Below, piece after piece: positions 59,519 to 64,000 of a stretch of DNA of 64,000 nucleotides. Made by a program: the position numbers and the translations under genes. The notes under the pieces are model-generated. The model did not search any database, was not told the origin of the DNA, and saw only the letters and a list, made by a program, of their open reading frames with translations. Position 1 is the stretch's first letter; each line of letters opens with the position of its first letter. The DNA is from Salinirubrum litoreum (GTDB lineage Archaea > Halobacteriota > Halobacteria > Halobacteriales > Haloferacaceae): the NCBI RefSeq assembly GCF_020567425.1, contig NZ_JAJCVJ010000001.1:1302001-1366000 (forward strand). Reading direction: 5' to 3'.

Positions 59519-60213
59519 GCGGAGAGATACCTCCTGAGTCGGTCGTCGTCGGCGGACACGTCGGCCGTCGCGCCGGAGTCCACGACGCGACCCTTGTCGA
59601 CGACGTAGAACCGATCCGCCAGATCGAGTGCCAGCGGCAGGTTCTGCTCGACGAGGAGCAGTGTCGTGTGTTCGGCCGCAGATTCGAGTGCGTCGGCGAC
59701 CGCCTCGACGATCAGCGGTGCGAGTCCCTCGGAGGGTTCGTCCACGAGGAGCAGGTCGTTGTCGCCGACCAGTCCGCGTGCGATGGCGAGCATCTGCTGT
59801 TGCCCGCCGGAGAGGTTCCCGGCGTCACGGGTCCGGTGATCCCGGAGGTCCGGGAACGTCTCGAACGCCAGTCGGAGTCCGTCGCCGATCGACTCGCCGT
59901 CCGGCACCGACACCCGGATGTTCTCTTCCACCGACAGCTGTGCGAAGATGCGCCGGTCCTCGGGGATCCAGCCGACCCCCATGTCGGCCACCTCGTGGGT
60001 GTCTTTCCCCACCAACTCCTCGCCGCGATACCGGATCGACCCCGAACGCGGCGGCGTCAACTGGAGGATACTCCGGAGGGTCGTCGTCTTCCCGACGCCG
60101 TTCCGACCGATCAGCGCGACGACTTCGCCCTCGTTCACGTCGAGGTCGACGCCTTCGAGGATGTGACTCTCGCCGTAGTACGTCTGCACGTCCTCGACTT
60201 CGAGGAGGCTCAT
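59515..60213 (-). CDS. livF: Branched-chain-type ABC transporter ATPase LivF
   Basis: This 232-residue ATPase has Walker A GRNGVGKTT at 36-44, signature NLSGGQQQM near 133 and Walker B LLLVDEPSEGLAP. The EDRRIFAQLSVEENI segment is typical of LivF. It pairs with LivG to energise uptake. Four-base overlaps link it to livG and livH. Confidence 0.95.
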   Translation of the reverse strand: MSLLEVEDVQTYYGESHILEGVDLDVNEGEVVALIGRNGVGKTTTLRSILQLTPPRSGSIRYRGEELVGKDTHEVADMGVGWIPEDRRIFAQLSVEENIRVSVPDGESIGDGLRLAFETFPDLRDHRTRDAGNLSGGQQQMLAIARGLVGDNDLLLVDEPSEGLAPLIVEAVADALESAAEHTTLLLVEQNLPLALDLADRFYVVDKGRVVDSGATADVSADDDRLRRYLSA

Positions 60214-61034
60214 ACGGTGCCTCCCTCGCCGGTCGAGTCCGACGCTTCGCTGTCGTTCGCCTCACTCGTCTCGCTCGATCCACCCGACTCGTACCCGCCG
60301 AGGTAGGCGCGTTGGACGCGGTCGTCGCCGCGCACGTCCTCGGGGTCGCCGTCGGCGATGACCGCGCCCTGGTTCAAGACGACGACGCGGTCGGAGACGT
60401 TCATCACGATGTCCATGTTGTGTTCGACGAGCAGAACCGCGTGGTCGGTCGCCACGTCCTCGATCAGGTCGATGATGTCCCCGACCGACTCCGAGGAGAC
60501 GCCGGCGTTCGGTTCGTCCAAGAGGAGGACGTCGGGGTCACCCGCCAGCGCGATGCCGACCTCGAGTTGGCGTTTCGCACCGTGGCTCAGGGTGCCGGCG
60601 ACCGTCTCGCGTTCGTCGGCGAGACCCACCCGATCCAGTATCGCGTCGGCCTCCGCGACGTGTTCCTCGAAGTGGCCGACGTTCCGCCAGACGTTCGTCG
60701 CGTCGTCGCTGGCCGCTTGTGCCGCGATCCGGACGTTCTCCAGCACGGTGCTGGTCGGGAAGATATTCGTGATCTGGTACGACCGGTGGATGCCGAGGCT
60801 GGCCGTCTCGTGTGGCGTCGCGTCGGTCACGTCCCGCCAGCCGTCGCCGTCGCGGAGTTCGATGGTGCCCTCGCTCGGCGTGAGCGCGCCGGTCAGCAGG
60901 TTGAAGAACGTCGTCTTCCCCGCGCCGTTCGGCCCGATGAGCGAGCAGAGTTCGTCCGCTGGCAACTCGAAGTCCACGTCGTCCACGGCGGTCAGTCCGC
61001 CGAACTGCTTCGTCAGTCCCTGCGTGCGGAGCAT
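60210..61034 (-). CDS. livG: Branched-chain-type ABC transporter ATPase LivG
   Basis: This 274-residue ATPase has Walker A GPNGAGKTT at 34-42, signature LSHGAKRQLEVGIAL, Walker B LLLDEPNAGVS and the LivG-type RSYQITNIFPTSTVLENV. The ATG at 61034 starts one base after the livK stop region; the longer open frame is not coding. The signature LSHG (instead of LSGG) is found in several LivG/UrtD relatives. A Ser/Glu-rich tail of 25 residues follows. Confidence 0.94.
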   Translation of the reverse strand: MLRTQGLTKQFGGLTAVDDVDFELPADELCSLIGPNGAGKTTFFNLLTGALTPSEGTIELRDGDGWRDVTDATPHETASLGIHRSYQITNIFPTSTVLENVRIAAQAASDDATNVWRNVGHFEEHVAEADAILDRVGLADERETVAGTLSHGAKRQLEVGIALAGDPDVLLLDEPNAGVSSESVGDIIDLIEDVATDHAVLLVEHNMDIVMNVSDRVVVLNQGAVIADGDPEDVRGDDRVQRAYLGGYESGGSSETSEANDSEASDSTGEGGTV

Positions 61035-61035
61035 C

Positions 61036-62460
61036 CTACAGGGAGCAGTCCATCTCGTCGCTGTCGGCCGGGATGGTCGTGCCGTCCTTCCCGATCCGGG
61101 CGACCGGTTCACTCGGCATGATCGCCGCGCCCCAGTTCTCGCCGGCCTCGTCCGTGGTCGGGATCGGATCGGCGACCGTCATGGCAGAGCGAGCCTGGTT
61201 GTTGTACCCCTGGAACGTGTAGCCGTTCTCGCCCTTCGGCGTGTCGGTGACGGTCATCCCGCGCAGTTCGGCGGCGATGTCGGCTCCCTCGGTGGAGCCG
61301 CCGGCCTCGACGGCCTGCACGATGGCGGAGGCGGCGGTGAAGGTGCCCGCCGAGAACAGGTCGGGCCACTTGCCGTAGGCGTTCGCGTAGCTCTCGACGA
61401 ACGCGTTGTTGATCTCGTTGTCGTACTGGTTCCAGTGGTACCGCGTCGTGAACGGGCCGAACTTCTGCTCTTGGATCTTCTCCTCGGTCAGCGGCGTCCC
61501 CAGCACCTTCTGGAGCGTCTGACCGACGATCGAGGTCGTGATCTCGGTGGCGAACCCGCCGAACACGCGGTAGTCGTAGTCGCCGTTCAGATAGCTGGTG
61601 AAGAGTGCCGGGAGCGTGGCGACCGTGAAGCCGCCGACGATGCCCTCAGCGCCCGCGTCGGTCGCGTTCTGGAGCAGGCCGTCCCACTCGGTGTACCCCT
61701 GCGGGACGAACTTCTTGCCGACGATCTCGACGCCCTCGTTCTCCAACACTGCTTCGTAGTTGTTGACGACCGCGCGGCCGAAGGAGTAGTCCGCGCCGAA
61801 GAGGTAGACCGAACTCACGTCGGTCTCCTGTGCGACGTACTTCCCGCCGGAGCGGGCGTCCATCGCGGTGTTCTCGCTCGCGCGGAACACGAGGTCGTTA
61901 CACGTCTCGCTGTTCGAGGTGATGTCCGCAGACGCCGCCGGCCCCGCCATGTACGGGACGCCGGCCTGCGAGACGACCGTGTCGATGACACGGGTCGCCG
62001 CCCCGGAGGAGGCACAGCCGAACAGCATGTCGACCTCCTCGTTCTGCACGAGGTCGGTGGCGAGTTGCTGTGAGGTGTCGGCGCTGAACGCCGAGTCCCT
62101 GACGTACAGTTCGTAGTCCACGTCGCCGACGGTGACCGTCCGGGTCCCGGAGGTGGTGTCGGTGATCGGGTCGCCGCCGTTCTTGTAGGCGAAGCCGGAG
62201 AAGAAGCCCCACAGCGCCTGCTGGCCGTAGTACTGCAGGTCGCCGGAGGTCGGCTGGAGGACGCCGATCTTCACCGTGCCCGACGCGCCGCCGTCGCCCG
62301 AAGTCGTCGTGTCCGTCATGTCGCTGTCGTCGCTATCGTCCGTGCTACCCGGCGTCGCCGTCTCGTTTCCGTCGCCGCCTGTACATCCCGCCATCCCGAC
62401 GATGCCCGCACTGCCGAGTACCGCGAGTGCTTCGCGGCGTGTTGTGAGTCCATCCCGCAT
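61036..62460 (-). CDS. livK: ABC transporter substrate-binding lipoprotein (LivK/UrtA-like)
   Basis: This 474-residue protein has a twin-arginine lipoprotein signal (TTRREALAVLGSAGIVGMAGC, given as residues 5-25) with lipobox cysteine C25. An acidic Thr/Ser linker follows, then a type I periplasmic-binding fold (KIGVLQPTSGDLQYYGQQAL). The body resembles amide/urea and branched-chain amino acid binders. It is first in the operon and defines its specificity, which cannot be read reliably; with KAS III-like and thioesterase genes downstream an organic acid is also possible. Confidence 0.92.
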   Translation of the reverse strand: MRDGLTTRREALAVLGSAGIVGMAGCTGGDGNETATPGSTDDSDDSDMTDTTTSGDGGASGTVKIGVLQPTSGDLQYYGQQALWGFFSGFAYKNGGDPITDTTSGTRTVTVGDVDYELYVRDSAFSADTSQQLATDLVQNEEVDMLFGCASSGAATRVIDTVVSQAGVPYMAGPAASADITSNSETCNDLVFRASENTAMDARSGGKYVAQETDVSSVYLFGADYSFGRAVVNNYEAVLENEGVEIVGKKFVPQGYTEWDGLLQNATDAGAEGIVGGFTVATLPALFTSYLNGDYDYRVFGGFATEITTSIVGQTLQKVLGTPLTEEKIQEQKFGPFTTRYHWNQYDNEINNAFVESYANAYGKWPDLFSAGTFTAASAIVQAVEAGGSTEGADIAAELRGMTVTDTPKGENGYTFQGYNNQARSAMTVADPIPTTDEAGENWGAAIMPSEPVARIGKDGTTIPADSDEMDCSL

Positions 62461-62577
62461 ACCTCAGACGGTGCGAAGAGACCGGCAAAAGCTGACGGGT
62501 TAACATGTGAACCAGTCGCGACGTACGGCGCGTTCACGGACCGCCTCGTCCGGCCGGCGTCGGTCGATTCCGGCACG

Positions 62578-63279
62578 TCAATCGAGGTCGTCGAGCGCCT
62601 GCACGACGCGTTCGATCATCTTCCGTTGCCCGCGCCGGAGGTTCTTCGAGACCGCCGGCTTCGACACGTCGAACTCGTCGGCCAAGGTGCCGAGTGTCGC
62701 CGACCGTGGACTCTTGAAGTAGCCGTCCTGGACTGCGGTCTCCAGCGTCTTGCGCTCCACGTCCGAGAGGTCCCGACAGCCCTCGACGAGCGTCATCGCC
62801 GCGCCCGCGTTCCGGACGAAGTCCTGCAGTTCCGGCAGGTCGGGTTCGTCGCGCTCTACCACGTCGAACTCGTGGTCCCGGTCGAGTTTCGAGAGCGTCC
62901 CGTCGGCCTCTCCCCGGTCGTCGAAGCCGACGTGCCACAGTTCGCTGCCGGACTCGATGTAGAATGGACCGGTGATGTAGCCGCCGCCGTCGCGGATCAG
63001 TTGCATCGCCTCGGTCTGTTCGATCTCGGTCCGGACGTGTCCGACGTGTTCGCGCTTCGAGAGCAGGTCGTAGTCGGCCATGTTGTCGTGGTCGCGGAGC
63101 ACCGACAGGCCGTTGTCGAGCGCCTCCCGGTCGGCCCCCTCGACGATCATCCGGGTCTCCAGTCGCTCGACCGAGGGGTCGAACTCCCAGTGGACCGCCG
63201 AGAACGCGACCGACTCGCGCTCGGTCGCGTCGATGAACGGGCAGTCGTACTGCTCCATGTCCATCGTGATGTCGATCAT
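62578..63279 (-). CDS. Bat-like HTH-10 transcriptional regulator
   Basis: This 233-residue protein has an N-terminal sensory domain (1-150) and C-terminal HTH_10 (about 168-225) with LSDVERKTLETAVQDGYFKS and LADEFDVSKPAVSKNLRRGQ. It is immediately upstream of the liv operon on the same strand, 117 bases from livK, and is a good candidate for its regulator. The ATG at 63279 was chosen over one five codons upstream. Confidence 0.88.
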   Translation of the reverse strand: MIDITMDMEQYDCPFIDATERESVAFSAVHWEFDPSVERLETRMIVEGADREALDNGLSVLRDHDNMADYDLLSKREHVGHVRTEIEQTEAMQLIRDGGGYITGPFYIESGSELWHVGFDDRGEADGTLSKLDRDHEFDVVERDEPDLPELQDFVRNAGAAMTLVEGCRDLSDVERKTLETAVQDGYFKSPRSATLGTLADEFDVSKPAVSKNLRRGQRKMIERVVQALDDLD

Positions 63280-63383
63280 GGCCTCTCCCCTCATGGTTCC
63301 TCACGAACATTAAAAGCCTTTCTCACCGTCACCGGACAGGTTCTGCGAGTCGGTTGCAGGGTCGGCGCGTCCGCTCCGACAAC

Positions 63384-63776
63384 TCACTGCTCTCGGACGA
63401 GTTCGCGCAGTTGCGTCTCGTCGAGGTCGTCGATGGCGAGCAGTCGGTCGAGTTTGCGCTCGAAGTCGTCCTCGTCCAGTTCGCCCTCGGCGTACCGGCG
63501 TTTCAGCGTCTCCACGGGGTCGGCAGTCTCGGCGGGCCGATCCGACGCACGTTCGTCGGTCCGCGCGGAGTCCGACTCGTCGTTCCCGCGATCCAAGATG
63601 CGCGAGAGAAAGTCGTCCTCGAACAGTTCGACGAACGTGATCCAGACGAGAAAGTAGCCGATCCAGAAGAGGAGCGTCGGCCCGGTGAGCACACCCGCGA
63701 CGCCGACCGCCGTCAGTCCGACCACGAGCAGGTGGGCGAGTTTCGTCTCGATCAGATACTCGGGGTCGACAGCCAT
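63384..63776 (-). CDS. SHOCT-domain membrane protein
   Basis: This 130-residue protein has one or two N-terminal hydrophobic helices (about 15-50) and an acidic linker. The C-terminal SHOCT motif is DPVETLKRRYAEGELDEDDF (residues 87-106) followed by ERKLDRLL. SHOCT is a short oligomerisation domain. The function is unknown. Confidence 0.88.
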   Translation of the reverse strand: MAVDPEYLIETKLAHLLVVGLTAVGVAGVLTGPTLLFWIGYFLVWITFVELFEDDFLSRILDRGNDESDSARTDERASDRPAETADPVETLKRRYAEGELDEDDFERKLDRLLAIDDLDETQLRELVREQ

Positions 63777-63861
63777 GCCCGCCAGACGACGCCCGAGGAG
63801 ATAAACACACACCACCTGCCGGACCACAATCGCTTTACCCGACCCGTGTCACCCTCACAGC

Positions 63862-64000
63862 GTGACGCGGGTCTGTCTCGTCGGGAAGGACGACGTGAAC
63901 CTCCGGTACGAACTGCTCTCGCGGGAGACCGCCCGAGACGCACTCGTCACCTACGACCTGTGGGAACCCTACGAGAACAGCATCGCCCTGGAGACGGTCA
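63862..64000 (+). CDS. DUF5804-like protein, N-terminal part (runs off the window)
   Basis: The first 46 residues from a GTG start are visible: VTRVCLVGKDDVNLRYELLS followed by RETARDALVTYDLWEPYENS. This matches, by memory, the start of haloarchaeal DUF5804 proteins. The function is unknown. It is divergent from the SHOCT gene with 85 bases between starts. Confidence 0.65.
   Translation, partial: MTRVCLVGKDDVNLRYELLSRETARDALVTYDLWEPYENSIALETV

Noticed and set aside
1-64000. Search for tRNA and rRNA genes
   Set aside because: No T-arm-like GGTTCRAATC followed by an acceptor stem, and no rRNA-like segment, was seen on either strand; absence by eye is not proof.

Overview
The window is a stretch of haloarchaeal (class Halobacteria) chromosome. 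It is very GC-rich, its proteins are strongly acidic, and the archaeal markers agree: L21e, RNA polymerase subunit F, EF-1 beta, transcription factor S, an AglJ-type glycosyltransferase, Bat-type HTH regulators, Tat-exported lipoproteins, and TATA boxes lying about 25-35 bases ahead of start codons. I cannot fix the genus.

Layout. 1-13.5 kb is an information-processing core: CinA-like protein, a zinc-finger microprotein with EF-1 beta, metB, rpl21e-rpoF-DUF655-ksgA-mscS-hemK2, then a DUF7518-type coiled coil, smc and scpA. 13.5-30.8 kb is metabolic and envelope: mtnP, mfnA, membrane proteins, a phosphodiesterase-like protein, glycosyltransferase, nucleoside hydrolase facing a PfkB kinase, an SDR, two near-identical cspA genes, a CPBP protease, a rhomboid and paaK. 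31.7-43.5 kb holds a P-loop-less RAD55-like protein with a ParA-like ATPase, a Bat-like regulator, AglJ, a Tat-exported propeller-like protein, an aspartoacylase-family enzyme, zinc-ribbon proteins, tfs, and trkA flanked by two stand-alone RAM-domain proteins. 43.9-54.8 kb holds DUF373, sppA, a large coiled coil, DUF371, nth, mgsA, a pilin-like protein, a second aspartoacylase-family enzyme, a two-zinc-finger protein, an Old-Yellow-Enzyme relative and an HTH/membrane pair. 55.4-62.5 kb is a minus-strand branched-chain-type ABC transporter operon (livK-G-F-H-M) running into a KAS III-like enzyme and a thioesterase, with a Bat-like regulator upstream.

The most unusual content is intergenic. Six non-coding gaps (near 1.2-1.9, 15.4-16.3, 30.9-31.7, 36.5-37.5, 43.6-43.85 and 54.9-55.4 kb) hold copies of one composite repeat. 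In the fuller copies its parts are, in order: a degenerate CGCGACAGCACC-like array; a two-hairpin unit beginning CTCCCCAGCCTCG; a linker with a conserved TATA-like box (two loci) or a near-identical 35-bp hairpin segment (two loci); a 138-145-base unit that opens GGTGGGACTGAAAGGGGC and closes GGGGGCTTTCACC; and short degenerate repeats. In the three complete 138-145-base copies the helices change sequence on both sides while base pairing is kept, and the internal-loop residues stay constant. That pattern is what a structured RNA family would show. I do not recognise it as a named family.

Other points of note: livM appears to start at AUU behind a strong Shine-Dalgarno sequence; very short ORFs are overlap-coupled to scpA and to a PadR-like gene; and several palindromes sit at divergent promoters. 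I saw no rRNA, tRNA, CRISPR array or transposase gene.
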